DNA from: AVCC01 sp039920865
GTDB lineage: Bacteria; Pseudomonadota; Gammaproteobacteria; Burkholderiales; Burkholderiaceae_D
Direction: 5' to 3'
Length of the DNA: 21,411 bases
Assembly: GCA_039920865.1 (NCBI GenBank)
Contig: JBDSCZ010000237.1
Coordinates: 1 to 21,411 of the forward strand
This document shows positions 6,502-14,515 of this stretch, in pieces; the stretch's first letter is position 1; every line of letters begins with the position of its first letter. The position numbers and the translations under genes are program-made. The notes beneath the pieces are model-generated. The model searched no databases. It saw nothing but the letters and a program-made list of their open reading frames with translations, and was not told where the DNA came from.

Positions 6502-7017
6502 CTATCCTTTGACGGTCAGCAGAGTCCACATTCCGAGTACGTAATGCCCAGGGATATTGCAATACAGGATGTAGCGACCGGGTTTCAAGGTCAGTCGCAG
6601 AGCGCCAGATTTTCCGGGTTCGAGTTCTGCCACCTCGCCCAAGTGGCCTGCGGCGTCCTCATCGACCTTGTCGGAATCCTTCATATAGGGCAGCGGATCG
6701 TTGGCGTCTTTTAGCGGCGAAATAACCATCTCGTGCACCATCTGTTTCGATGCATTTTTCACTTCAAACGTCACCTCGCCCGCTGCCACTGTTTGTGACG
6801 ACAGCTTGATGCCCATCGGTGCCATTGGCATGTCCTTGCCCATTGCGCCCATCCCCATGCCCATCATCGGTCCGTGACCGAGCATATTCATGGCGGAGGC
6901 ACCCCTATCCCAGAGCGAGACCTTGATGACCTTGCCGCTGGCAAATGATTGCCCGGAAGATATGATGGCAACGAATGCGGAGGTGATGGTTAGCCATTTT
7001 CTGCGTGTTAGTTTCAT
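6502..7017 (-). CDS. Periplasmic cupredoxin with Met-rich segment
   Basis: The protein has 171 residues, with a signal peptide of about 27 residues (KWLTITSAFVAIISSGQSFA). The mature part has a cupredoxin fold signature: VHEMVIS supplies H95, and YCNIPGHYVLGMW supplies C153, H158 and M163, the usual type 1 copper ligands. Between residues 43 and 68 lies a His/Met-rich segment (MNMLGHGPMMGMGMGAMG), which probably binds extra copper. The likely roles are copper tolerance or electron transfer in the periplasm. The start has AAGGAGA 6 bases upstream. No copper-resistance genes are next to it. Azurin or plastocyanin proper is less likely given the Met-rich insertion. Confidence 0.85.
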   Translation of the reverse strand: MKLTRRKWLTITSAFVAIISSGQSFASGKVIKVSLWDRGASAMNMLGHGPMMGMGMGAMGKDMPMAPMGIKLSSQTVAAGEVTFEVKNASKQMVHEMVISPLKDANDPLPYMKDSDKVDEDAAGHLGEVAELEPGKSGALRLTLKPGRYILYCNIPGHYVLGMWTLLTVKG

Positions 7018-7149
7018 AAAAATCTCCTTGGTGAAAGATCATGGCCCGAGCATGAGGCCGGCAAACATAGGTTCGACAGCCCATATTACATTCATTCGAA
7101 TCCGGAAAGTTGCATGCAGATTGAAATGGGGCTTCCGCTGGATTTCGCT

Positions 7150-7287
7150 CTGCGCGCAAACGTTAAACCTGCATTGGGGTTGCCAAAGACCGCTTCGTCC
7201 CGGTTGGCCGAAGCACGGACCAGGGTTGTAAGTTCTCCGCCGGCCTGGTGGTCGTTCAGCACCCGCCGTACATCCGTGTAACCTGCC
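7150..7287 (-). pseudogene. Cytochrome P450 fossil with internal deletion
   Basis: On the minus strand, one uninterrupted frame reads GYTDVRRVLNDHQAGGELTT and then LVRASANRDEAVFGNPNAG. The first part matches RHADVMQVLNDHQ and the second GERITVIWASANRDEAVFGEPDAF of the intact P450 gene at 8104-9264. In the intact protein these segments are about 235 residues apart, so most of the middle has been deleted in frame. No haem-binding cysteine region remains. DNA identity is high locally: 28 bases from CCAAAGACCG to GTTGGCCGA, and 17 bases of TGGTGGTCGTTCAGCAC. This is a dead relative of the neighbouring gene. Confidence 0.8.
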
Positions 7288-7321
7288 GCGTTATTCTGTA
7301 TGGATAAACCCGCTGGGAAGT

Positions 7322-7350
7322 TTGAGCAAGCTAAAAAAGTAAGGTACAGT
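7322..7350 (+). promoter_or_regulatory. Candidate promoter of terB-like gene
   Basis: TTGAGC (7322-7327) and TACAGT (7345-7350) are separated by 17 bp, each matching the sigma-70 consensus at 4 of 6 positions. The gene starts 33 bases later. Confidence 0.4.
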
Positions 7351-7382
7351 TAATCACAGCAGCACCTAACCGGAGATCGATA

Positions 7383-7838
7383 ATGAGTTTTAATAGCTTT
7401 CTTGACAAACTGAAAACCAAAGCCAGTGAATTGAAGACTGAAGCCTTGAAATACAAAAACAAGGATTTTATGAATGCAGCGATGGCCGGTTCGGCATTGA
7501 TTGCCATGGCTGACGGGAATATCAGTTCGGAAGAAAAACAAAAGATGGTCAAATTCATCGAAAGCCACGATGCGCTGTCGATTTTTACCACCAACGATGT
7601 GATCAAGTCTTTCCAGGAATTCGTCGGGCAGATTGAGTTCGATAAGGACATCGGCGAAGCCAAGGCCTATCAGGCATTGGGCAAGATGAAATCGAATCCC
7701 GAGGCTGCGCGCCTGCTGGTGCGGATGATTATTGCGATTGCCTCGGCCGACGGTGATTTCGATGATACTGAAAAGAAAGTGGCGATCAAGATTGCCAAGG
7801 AATTGGCGATTACCCCGGCGGAATTCGAGCTGGAATAA
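7383..7838 (+). CDS. TerB-family (tellurite resistance) protein
   Basis: The protein has 151 residues and the all-helical TerB fold pattern, with two related halves. Each half carries an acidic, possibly metal-binding loop: ALIAMADGNISSEEKQKM (about residues 38-55) and IAIASADGDFDDTEKKVA (about 118-135). TerB proteins are cytoplasmic and linked to tellurite and stress resistance, though their exact activity is unsettled. Start ATG 7383 has CGGAG 7 bases upstream. No other ter genes (terA, terC, terD, terZ) are nearby, so this is a lone copy. A strong terminator follows at 8001-8039, with a dispersed hairpin element between. Confidence 0.85.
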   Translation: MSFNSFLDKLKTKASELKTEALKYKNKDFMNAAMAGSALIAMADGNISSEEKQKMVKFIESHDALSIFTTNDVIKSFQEFVGQIEFDKDIGEAKAYQALGKMKSNPEAARLLVRMIIAIASADGDFDDTEKKVAIKIAKELAITPAEFELE

Positions 7839-7911
7839 GCTTTTGCCCAGGAAGGGTGTGCCGATTGATGCTGTTTGGATGCCACTTGCAGCTTATCGCA
7901 TCACCCGCCTG

Positions 7912-8000
7912 ATCTGGAAATATAAGGAGTATATGCAGAAACAATGGCGTTTCCGCATATATTACATGCCGGTATTAAAATACATCGCGTTGTATATCTA
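7912..8000. repeat. Dispersed hairpin element, copy B
   Basis: The copy runs ATAAGGAGTATATGCAGAAA, CAATGGCGTTTCCGCATATA and onward. TATGCAGAAAC can pair with GTTTCCGCATA with one mismatch, giving an 11-bp stem. The tail TACATCGCGTTGTATA is also palindromic. It aligns with copies A and C. Confidence 0.6.
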
Positions 8001-8039
8001 AAGCAGCACTTCCTTTCAGAAGGAAGCTGCTTTTTTTTT
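8001..8039 (+). terminator. Terminator after terB-like gene
   Basis: AAGCAGC (8001-8007) pairs with GCTGCTT (8026-8032), and TTCCT pairs with AGGAA inside the stem. Nine consecutive T residues follow (8031-8039). It is oriented for the plus-strand terB-like gene. Confidence 0.88.
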
Positions 8040-8103
8040 GCCGCTGCAGGATCGCGCAAACGGGCTGGGTCCGGATGTTGCTGGCGGTCGGGACTGGCGT
8101 GTT

Positions 8104-9264
8104 TTACATCGTTTCTATCCACAGCGGCAGCGCAGAAAAGCCGCTGCCAGGATACGCCGCTCTGAGCGCTTGCTTGCCGGGCGCCAGCGCAATCTGGCTG
8201 GTATGTTTCAGCAATTCTTCGATGATAATGCGCAGCTCCAGCCGCGCCAGCGGCGCGCCCGGGCAGACGTGGATGCCGGCGCCGTACAGCAGGTTTTGGG
8301 CCGGGTCGCGATCGAGCCGGAATGCATCGGGTTCGCCAAAGACCGCTTCGTCCCGGTTGGCCGACGCCCAGATAACGGTGATGCGTTCGCCGGCCGCCAG
8401 CGCGCGACCGCCAATTTCCACCGGCTTGGTGGTGACCCGACGGTTGGCAATCATCGGTGCATGGATGCGCAATATTTCATCGATTGCGGCCGGCAATAAC
8501 GCTGGTTGTTGCCGCAATTGCTGCTGCAGTTGCGGATGCCCGGCCAGATAGTGCGCCAGAATGCCGACGCAAGCGGCCATCGTGGCCAGTTCGCCTACCG
8601 TCCAGTTGCGCAAGATGCTGACGATTTCATCGTCGTTCAGCAGCCGCTCTGCTATCGGCTCCCGCAGCAGGCTGGTGGTAATGTCATCGGGAGCGTCCGG
8701 CCCGGCGGCGCGGCGCACGGCGAGCAAGTCCTTGATGTAGCCGTCGAATTCGAGCGCGACAGCGGCCATCGCATCCCTGTCTCCGGCTAGCGTGGCTGCA
8801 TGGTTGTTGCGGGTCCATTGGCGCAGCGGTTCGTGCATTTGCGTCGGCCAACCCAGAAAGGCTGACTGCAGTTGTAGCGCAAAATCCTGGGCAAATGTTG
8901 CCATCAGTTCGATTTCGCCGGATGGCGGCAGGCTTTGCACCAGGTTGGCGGCAATCTCCCGGCATACCGGCTCAAAGCTTGCCATCCGTTGCGGGTTGAA
9001 ATAAGGCTCGATGATGCGCCGGAATGCGGTGTGCTGCGGAGGATCCATGCCATTGGGCACGGAAAGATAAGCGGAAGCTGCGCTGCTGAAAGTCTGGTGG
9101 TCGTTCAGCACCTGCATCACATCAGCATGCCGGAACAACGACCAGTGCAGATATTCGCTGCGCGCGACCGGACAGCGTTGGCGCATGGCATCGTAGGCGG
9201 TAATTTGATCCTCAAGCACCGCTGCAGAGCGAGGGTCCCAGTCGGGTTTTAATGTCTTATTCAT
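8104..9264 (-). CDS. Soluble cytochrome P450
   Basis: The protein has 386 residues, typical of bacterial class I P450 monooxygenases, which need separate ferredoxin partners not present here. It has the substrate-side segment MDPPQHTAFRRIIEPYFNP, the I-helix NWTVGELATMA (VGELAT in place of the common AGxDT), the K-helix ExxR as EILR (E263-R266), and the haem loop YGAGIHVCPGAPLARLE with the iron-ligating cysteine C334. There is no signal or membrane anchor. Start ATG 9264 is preceded by GAGGA 8 bases away. The substrate cannot be told from sequence. Paired direct and inverted AT-rich repeats upstream suggest regulation. A deletion derivative of a related gene lies at 7150-7287. Confidence 0.94.
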   Translation of the reverse strand: MNKTLKPDWDPRSAAVLEDQITAYDAMRQRCPVARSEYLHWSLFRHADVMQVLNDHQTFSSAASAYLSVPNGMDPPQHTAFRRIIEPYFNPQRMASFEPVCREIAANLVQSLPPSGEIELMATFAQDFALQLQSAFLGWPTQMHEPLRQWTRNNHAATLAGDRDAMAAVALEFDGYIKDLLAVRRAAGPDAPDDITTSLLREPIAERLLNDDEIVSILRNWTVGELATMAACVGILAHYLAGHPQLQQQLRQQPALLPAAIDEILRIHAPMIANRRVTTKPVEIGGRALAAGERITVIWASANRDEAVFGEPDAFRLDRDPAQNLLYGAGIHVCPGAPLARLELRIIIEELLKHTSQIALAPGKQALRAAYPGSGFSALPLWIETM

Positions 9265-9265
9265 A

Positions 9266-9294
9266 ATATATCCTCATGTGATATATATTCTCAT
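9266..9294 (-). promoter_or_regulatory. Repeats in the P450 promoter
   Basis: ATATATCCTCAT (9266-9277) and ATATATTCTCAT (9283-9294) are direct repeats with one mismatch, 17 bp apart. Across them runs the inverted repeat ATATATC (9266-9272) and GATATAT (9280-9286). The block is directly in front of the P450 start, overlaps its ribosome-binding site and could be an operator. Which regulator would bind is unknown. Confidence 0.45.
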
Positions 9295-9493
9295 ATTTGA
9301 AGGCGTAACGGGTTTGGAGGATGCTTATCGCTTGATGTGCATTAAGTTTTTGCTTGCCATGCGTATTCGTGCGGCTTCAGGCAGTTCCAGGAGGCATCAA
9401 AACTGTCCCGATAAGCCATCCTGCTAAAGTGCACAATTGCCGCCGGCGCGCAGCGTGTTATGAAGCAAGATGCCATAATCGCTGCTTGCCGTA

Positions 9494-10420
9494 ATGGCCA
9501 TTTTTTCATTGCACACAATGCGCTCTGGTATTTTTTTCGCCGCGACGGCCTATGTTCTGTGGGGCTTGTTTCCGCTGTATTTCAAGCTGCTGCAAAGCGT
9601 ACCGGCGCAGCAGATATTGATGCACCGGATTATCTGGTCGCTGGCTTTCGTGCTGCTGGTGCTGGCTTGGCGCCGCCAATGGCGGTGGCTGCGCACGCTG
9701 CTGCACCAGCCTCGGGTCTTGCTGGGATTCGGCGTCAGCGCGGTATTGTTATCCACCAACTGGATGATTTATATCTGGGCGGTCAATAGCGGCCGTGTGG
9801 TCGATGCCAGCCTGGGCTATTTCATCACCCCGCTGGTGAGCGTGTTGTTCGGCTATCTGCTGCTGAACGAAAGGCTGCGCCCGCTGCAATGGGTTGCGAT
9901 CGCGCTGGCGGCTGCGGGCGTGGTCTGGCTGACTTGGCACAGCGGCCAGCTGCCGTGGATCGGGCTGGCGCTGGCAGCCAGTTTCGGCACCTACGGCCTG
10001 CTGCGCAAGACCGCTGCGCTGGGACCGCTGGAAGGCTTGACGCTGGAAACCCTGCTGCTGATGCCGCTGGCGCTGGGCTATTTGCTGCTGCTGAGTACGC
10101 AGGATCAGAACGTCTTTCATGCCGCGCCCGCTGCAACGCGCTGGTTGCTGGCGGCTGCCGGACCGATCACCGCGATCCCGTTGCTGCTGTTTGCCGCTGG
10201 TGCACGCCGCATTCCGCTCTCGACTCTCGGCCTGCTGCAGTACATTGCGCCGACGCTGCAACTGCTGCTCGGCGTCTGGCTGTACCGCGAACCGTTCGGC
10301 GGCGCTCGGCTGATCGGTTTCGTCACCATCTGGGCCGCGCTGGCCGTATATTCGGCCGAAGGACTGTGGCAGGCGCACCGCAGCCGGCAGCAGCGCAAGA
10401 TCGGCCAGCCCGCGCTATGA
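9494..10420 (+). CDS. rarD: RarD-type EamA (drug/metabolite) transporter
   Basis: The protein has 308 residues with ten predicted membrane helices, as in the DMT superfamily. RarD signatures are TAYVLWGLFPLYFKLLQSVP, ILMHRIIWSLAF, STNWMIYIWAVNSGRVVDAS then LGYFITPL, and SFGTYGLLRKTA. RarD sits in the inner membrane; its substrate is not established (chloramphenicol sensitivity was noted originally). ATG 9494 gives a length matching E. coli RarD at the N-terminus; ATG 9518 is an in-frame alternative. Neither has a good ribosome-binding site. A CATAAT box at 9474-9479 would place transcription start only a few bases before the gene. cytX follows after 37 bases and may be cotranscribed. Confidence 0.9.
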   Translation: MAIFSLHTMRSGIFFAATAYVLWGLFPLYFKLLQSVPAQQILMHRIIWSLAFVLLVLAWRRQWRWLRTLLHQPRVLLGFGVSAVLLSTNWMIYIWAVNSGRVVDASLGYFITPLVSVLFGYLLLNERLRPLQWVAIALAAAGVVWLTWHSGQLPWIGLALAASFGTYGLLRKTAALGPLEGLTLETLLLMPLALGYLLLLSTQDQNVFHAAPAATRWLLAAAGPITAIPLLLFAAGARRIPLSTLGLLQYIAPTLQLLLGVWLYREPFGGARLIGFVTIWAALAVYSAEGLWQAHRSRQQRKIGQPAL

Positions 10421-10457
10421 CACCCAATACATCCAACATCACCGGCGAAAGACCGCG

Positions 10458-11741
10458 ATGACTTCGAACATTTCCAATCCTGCCAATCCGGCATTGACTC
10501 CGATCCCTTCGTCCGAACGTGTTTTCGGTTTTCGCGAACATGCGTCGCTCTGGTTTAGCCTAGGCGTGGGCTTGCTGGTGATGCAGGTCGGCGCCTATCT
10601 GGTGCCGGCGATGGGTACCCAAAGCGCGGTACTGGCGATTGTCATCGGCTCGCTGCTGGGCGCCGGCCTGCTCGGCTGGGTGGCGTTGATCGGCTGCGAG
10701 CGCGGACTTTCCAGTCCTGCGTTGATGCACCAGACCTTGGGCAGCGCGTTTGCCAAACTTCCAGTCATCCTGAATATCGTGCAGCTGATCGGCTGGACCG
10801 CGTTCGAGCTGGTCGTCATGCGCGATAGCAGCACTGCGCTGATCAAGGAAATTACCGGCATAGAGGCGACCTGGGTACCAGTGCTGACTTCGATTTTCTG
10901 GGGACTGTTGCTGGTCGGCCTGGCCAGCGGCTCGATGATCGGTCTGGTGCGCCGTTTCGTCGGGCGTTTCGGATTGCCCTTGGTGGTTTTGTCGCTGCTC
11001 TGGCTGACCTACCAGTTCGGCATGAAGGCGCACAGCCAGGGCTGGGCGGCGCTCTGGAACAAGGCCGGCGACGGCTCGATGAGCACCATCGGCGCCATCG
11101 ATCTGGTGATGGCGATGCCGGTGTCGTGGCTGCCGCTGGTAGCGGATTTTGCCCGTTACGGCAAAACCGGCGCGGCCACCGTGCGCGGCACCTGGCTCGG
11201 GTATGCGATTGCGAATATCTGGTGTTATGCGCTGGGCGTGCTGGTGGTGAGCACAGTCGAGCCGGGAGTGGAACTGGTCGGCGCGATCCTGCTGGCGCAG
11301 GGCGGACTGGTGGCGCTGGGCCTGATCCTGATCGATGAAATGGACAATGCCTACGGCGATGTGTACTCGGGCGCGGTGTCGCTGAACTTCCTGGGCAATC
11401 GTTACAGCGTCAAAATCTGGGGCATTGCGCTGGCGCTGCTGGCAACCGCTTGCGCGATCGTGCTGCCGATGCACAGCCTGGAGCCTTTTCTGCTGTTGCT
11501 GAGTTCGATCTTCGTACCCTTGTTTGGCGTGGTGATTTCGCAGCTGGCGCTGCAGGGTCGCGCCGCGCAACAGAATATTAATCTGGTGCCGGTGCTGATC
11601 TGGTTGCTCGGCATTGCCGCCTTCCATGCTGCGCCGCGTCTGATGCCGGAGCTCGGCTCGGCGTTGCCGAGTCTGGCGCTGACGCTGCTGCTGGGTGCGC
11701 TGTACCGCTATTCGCAGCGCTTCCGCTTGGTGCCGGCTTGA
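10458..11741 (+). CDS. cytX: Hydroxymethylpyrimidine permease CytX (NCS1 family)
   Basis: The protein has 427 residues, about twelve membrane helices, and belongs to the NCS1 (cytosine/purine permease) family. FGFREHASLWFSLGVGLLVM near the start, SWLPLVADFARYGKTG in the middle and DEMDNAYGDVYSGAVSLNF later fit CytX. CytX proteins are usually linked to thiamine genes and are thought to import hydroxymethylpyrimidine. Here thiD and thiM lie directly downstream on the opposite strand, which supports that role over cytosine uptake. The ribosome-binding site is weak (CGAAAG). No TPP riboswitch is seen in front. It converges on thiD with 111 bases between the stops. Confidence 0.88.
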   Translation: MTSNISNPANPALTPIPSSERVFGFREHASLWFSLGVGLLVMQVGAYLVPAMGTQSAVLAIVIGSLLGAGLLGWVALIGCERGLSSPALMHQTLGSAFAKLPVILNIVQLIGWTAFELVVMRDSSTALIKEITGIEATWVPVLTSIFWGLLLVGLASGSMIGLVRRFVGRFGLPLVVLSLLWLTYQFGMKAHSQGWAALWNKAGDGSMSTIGAIDLVMAMPVSWLPLVADFARYGKTGAATVRGTWLGYAIANIWCYALGVLVVSTVEPGVELVGAILLAQGGLVALGLILIDEMDNAYGDVYSGAVSLNFLGNRYSVKIWGIALALLATACAIVLPMHSLEPFLLLLSSIFVPLFGVVISQLALQGRAAQQNINLVPVLIWLLGIAAFHAAPRLMPELGSALPSLALTLLLGALYRYSQRFRLVPA

Positions 11742-11756
11742 CGAAACTAGGCAGTA

Positions 11757-11828
11757 TATTTAACAGCCGCAATGAAATTATGCGGAAATTGCGATGAAAA
11801 TAACGATACTCCTTATTTTCATGAAAAT
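11757..11828. repeat. Dispersed hairpin element, copy C (inverted)
   Basis: The copy contains GCAATGAAATTATGCGGAAA and later ATACTCCTTATTTTCATG. It reads as the reverse complement of copies A and B, with ATGCGGA and ATACTCCTTA 21 bases apart as in the others. It lies between the converging cytX and thiD genes and may help end both transcripts. Confidence 0.6.
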
Positions 11829-11852
11829 CGTCTGCCTGACAGTCAGCGCGGA

Positions 11853-12749
11853 TCAAGCGGCCGGCGGGATCGGCCGTTTTTGCAGCGGCAGCGGCGCATG
11901 GGCGTGATTCAGCGGCCCGTGGCCGTGGCCGGTGCGGACGTCCGCACCGTGCAAAATTGCCTGATACACATAGCTGCGCGCCAGTTGGACTGCTTCAGCC
12001 AGGTCATGGCCGAGCGCCAGATAGCAGGCAATCGCCGAAGATAGCGTGCAACCGGTGCCGTGGGTATTGCGGCTGTCGATACGCACATTTGCCATGCGCA
12101 ACAGTTTTTGACCCGGTTGCAGCAGCATATCCACCACTTCCGCACCGCGCAGGTGGCCGCCTTTCAGCAGGATCGCCGGCGCGCCCAACTGGATTAAATC
12201 GAGCGCTGCGCCAGCCAGCTGCGCTTCGGTTTCTACCGGGCGTCCCAGCAACAGCGCCGCCTCGTCCAGATTCGGCGTCACCACCGTGACCAGCGGGAAC
12301 AGTTCCGCCACCAGTACCGCAATGGTTTCCTGCGCAATCAGGCGGTCGCCACTGGTGGCCACCATGACCGGATCGAGCACCACGCGCGGCCATTGATAGC
12401 GCCTGATCGCCTGCGCCACGACCCTGACCACGTCGGGGTCATGCAGCATGCCGATCTTGACCGCATCGATCCCGATATCGCCGGCGACCGCGTCGATCTG
12501 CTGGGCCAGGATCTCGGCCGGCACCGCGTGAATCGCCGTCACCCCGCAGGTATTTTGTGCGGTGATGGCGGTAATGGCGGTCATGCCAAAACACCCCAGC
12601 GCCGAAAATGTTTTCAAGTCGGCCTGGATGCCGGCGCCGCCGCCGCTGTCCGAGCCGGCAATGCTGAGCACGCGCGGATATTGAAACGGCCCGCTGCGCT
12701 GGCCGGAGCCGGTTGCAAAATCGGTTGCAGAATTGGTTTTTTGAGTCAT
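11853..12749 (-). CDS. thiD: Hydroxymethylpyrimidine/phosphomethylpyrimidine kinase
   Basis: The protein has 298 residues and phosphorylates HMP to HMP-P and then HMP-PP, the pyrimidine half of thiamine. Motifs: SIAGSDSGGGAGIQADLKTF (about 29-48), VVLDPVMVATSGD, VVTPNLDEAALLLGR, and the anion hole and catalytic loop THGTGCTLSSAIA with C234. The first 25 residues (MTQKTNSATDFATGSGQRSG onward) are an extra low-complexity lead-in; the usual family start would be near YPRVLSIAG. Its start ATG 12749 has AGGA 8 bases upstream. It follows thiM by 41 bases on the same strand, surely as an operon. The His-rich tail GHGHGPLNHAHAPL is seen in related ThiD proteins. Confidence 0.95.
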   Translation of the reverse strand: MTQKTNSATDFATGSGQRSGPFQYPRVLSIAGSDSGGGAGIQADLKTFSALGCFGMTAITAITAQNTCGVTAIHAVPAEILAQQIDAVAGDIGIDAVKIGMLHDPDVVRVVAQAIRRYQWPRVVLDPVMVATSGDRLIAQETIAVLVAELFPLVTVVTPNLDEAALLLGRPVETEAQLAGAALDLIQLGAPAILLKGGHLRGAEVVDMLLQPGQKLLRMANVRIDSRNTHGTGCTLSSAIACYLALGHDLAEAVQLARSYVYQAILHGADVRTGHGHGPLNHAHAPLPLQKRPIPPAA

Positions 12750-12790
12750 TGGTGAATCCTGATGATGAGATGCAAGATGGCAAGTCCTGA

Positions 12791-13624
12791 TTAGCCGTGC
12801 ACGCGCAGCTGCAAGCGCGCGATGAAGCTGGCACTATCCATCAGCTGCAAGCCATCGAGCAGCTTGATTTGCAGCGAGCCCACGCCGCCATTCGTTAACA
12901 TGACTTGCTGCGCCGCCCATTCGCCGACCACGCCGAGGTATGCCATCGCAGCCGCAGTGGCGCGCCAGGGATCGGGCTGGACCGCGGCAAAGGCACCAAT
13001 CATCGCGGTGGCGGAACAGCCGACGCCGGTGATTTTGGTCATCCACGGATGGCCGTTGGACAAGGTCAGCCAGCGGCCGTGCTGATCCACCACGTGATCG
13101 TCGGCGCCGGAGACACACACTACGCAGTGCATCGATGCGGCAAGATCTTGTGCCGCCGTCAACGCGGCATCGGACCCGACTGCGCTGTCGACGCCGCGGG
13201 TTGAGGCCGACAGGCCGGCTACGCTCATGATTTCAGACGCATTGCCGCGAATCACCGTCATTGCGCCCACCGCCATGAGATCCGTCAAGGCCCGATTCCG
13301 GTATGCGGTGGCGCCCGCGCCGACCGGGTCCAGCACCACCGGGATGCCGCAGGCATTGGCTTTTTGCAGCGCCATTTGCATCGACACGATCCAGTCCGGT
13401 TCCAGCGTGCCGATATTCAGCACCAGCGCTTGCGCAATCGCGGCCATATCGGCCACTTCTTCCTGCGCATGCGCCATCACCGGTGCAGCACCCAGCGCCA
13501 GCAAGACGTTGGCGTTGTAGTTCATCACCACGAAGTTGGTGATGCTGTGCACCAGCGGCGCCTTGGCACGCACCGCTTCGACATCGGCCCACAGGTTTTC
13601 GGCGGTAATCGTTGTCGTATTCAT
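12791..13624 (-). CDS. thiM: Hydroxyethylthiazole kinase
   Basis: The protein has 277 residues and phosphorylates hydroxyethylthiazole in thiamine salvage. Family motifs are clear: PLVHSITNFVVMNYNANVLL then ALGAAPVMAHA at 24-53, VVLDPVGAGATAYR at 97-109, VIRGNASEIM, and the phosphate-binding ITGVGCSATAMIGAF with catalytic C203. It begins the minus-strand thiM-thiD operon. The ribosome-binding site is weak (GAGAGG about 12 bases upstream). No thiamine riboswitch is recognisable in the 205 bases upstream, so control may be through another route. A divergent gene starts at 13830. Confidence 0.95.
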   Translation of the reverse strand: MNTTTITAENLWADVEAVRAKAPLVHSITNFVVMNYNANVLLALGAAPVMAHAQEEVADMAAIAQALVLNIGTLEPDWIVSMQMALQKANACGIPVVLDPVGAGATAYRNRALTDLMAVGAMTVIRGNASEIMSVAGLSASTRGVDSAVGSDAALTAAQDLAASMHCVVCVSGADDHVVDQHGRWLTLSNGHPWMTKITGVGCSATAMIGAFAAVQPDPWRATAAAMAYLGVVGEWAAQQVMLTNGGVGSLQIKLLDGLQLMDSASFIARLQLRVHG

Positions 13625-13829
13625 CGCTGTCGTAGACCTCTCGGATATTGTCCTGAAAACAGGGTAAAAGAATTTTTCACCGGTGTTTTAATCCGGCATT
13701 TTCTGCGGTTGCAACACAAAACGATTATCGCATCGAGGGCGCAAATCAGAAACACGCCAGCGCGCTCTTATCGCGGCTTGTCATTGCGGCATACAATCGG
13801 GCGTATTCAAAAGTTCAGGCTTGAAAATC

Positions 13830-14441
13830 ATGCTATCCAACGACACCTCTTTATTAACAATTATCGACGACCTGGTCGCACGCGGCTGGTCGCAGCAAGA
13901 CGCCTTTCTGCCGCCGGACTTGGCGCTGGCGCTGGCGGCCGAATGCCGTGCCCGTGCGGCGCAGGGCGATTTGACTCCCGCCGGGATCGGTCATGGCGCG
14001 GCCACGGCAGTGCGGGAGCAGATACGCGGCGACCGCATCGAGTGGCTGGAAGCCGGGCAATCGGCAGCCTGCGACCATTATCTGCAGATCATGGAAACGC
14101 TGCGTCTGGCGCTGAATCGGGATCTGTATCTGGGGCTGGAGGATTACGAGTGCCACTTCGCGCTGTATCCGCCCGGCGCTTTCTATCAGAAGCATCTGGA
14201 CCGGTTTCAGGATGACGATTGCCGCACGGTGTCGGCGGTGATGTACCTCAACCATGCATGGTTGCCGCAACAGGGTGGCACTTTGCGCCTGTATCCGGAT
14301 GGTCAAGCAACACAGGATATTGCGCCGCTGGCGAACCGTCTGGCGCTGTTCATGTCCGCCGACATGCCGCACGAAGTGTTGCCGGCAAGCCTCGATCGCT
14401 TGTCGCTCACCGGCTGGTTCCGGCGCCGCCCGCGCGGGTAA
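13830..14441 (+). CDS. 2OG-Fe(II) oxygenase, prolyl-hydroxylase type
   Basis: The protein has about 203 residues with the double-stranded beta-helix signature of the P4Hc/SM-20-like family. The iron ligands are in FYQKHLDRF (HxD) and in SADMPHEVLPA (distal His), and R190 in SLDRLSLTGWF would bind 2-oxoglutarate. Between them are TVSAVMYLNHAWLPQQGGTL and LRLYPDG, typical of the family. These cytoplasmic enzymes hydroxylate protein side chains or other substrates; the target here is unknown. ATG 13830 has AGG 10 bases upstream; an in-frame TTG at 13821 is less likely. It is divergent from thiM and unlinked in function to the phoU operon that follows. Confidence 0.86.
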   Translation: MLSNDTSLLTIIDDLVARGWSQQDAFLPPDLALALAAECRARAAQGDLTPAGIGHGAATAVREQIRGDRIEWLEAGQSAACDHYLQIMETLRLALNRDLYLGLEDYECHFALYPPGAFYQKHLDRFQDDDCRTVSAVMYLNHAWLPQQGGTLRLYPDGQATQDIAPLANRLALFMSADMPHEVLPASLDRLSLTGWFRRRPRG

Positions 14442-14515
14442 GCATGGCGGCGGCCGTGTCAGATTATCGGGTGTTGCTAAACGAAGCGATATGTCATTTA
14501 TGAGGGAGGATGGTG

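Larger units (their letters stand above)
7018..7382. other. Gap between cupredoxin and terB-like gene
   Basis: This 365-base gap is not empty: it holds the P450 fossil at 7150-7287 (minus strand) and a candidate promoter for the next gene at 7322-7350. Confidence 0.6.

Noticed and set aside
9749..10378. Open frame on the minus strand opposite rarD
   Set aside because: Same reason: Gln/Arg-rich composition with no motif, while the plus strand encodes RarD.
10560..11627. Long open frame on the minus strand opposite cytX
   Set aside because: It is a Gln/His/Arg-rich shadow of a GC-rich gene; the plus strand encodes a clear CytX permease with membrane helices.
13625..13829. Thiamine (TPP) riboswitch upstream of thiM
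   Set aside because: The expected CUGAGA and ACCCUUGAACCUGAUCUGG-like segments are not present on the minus strand in this gap, nor in the 37 bases before cytX.
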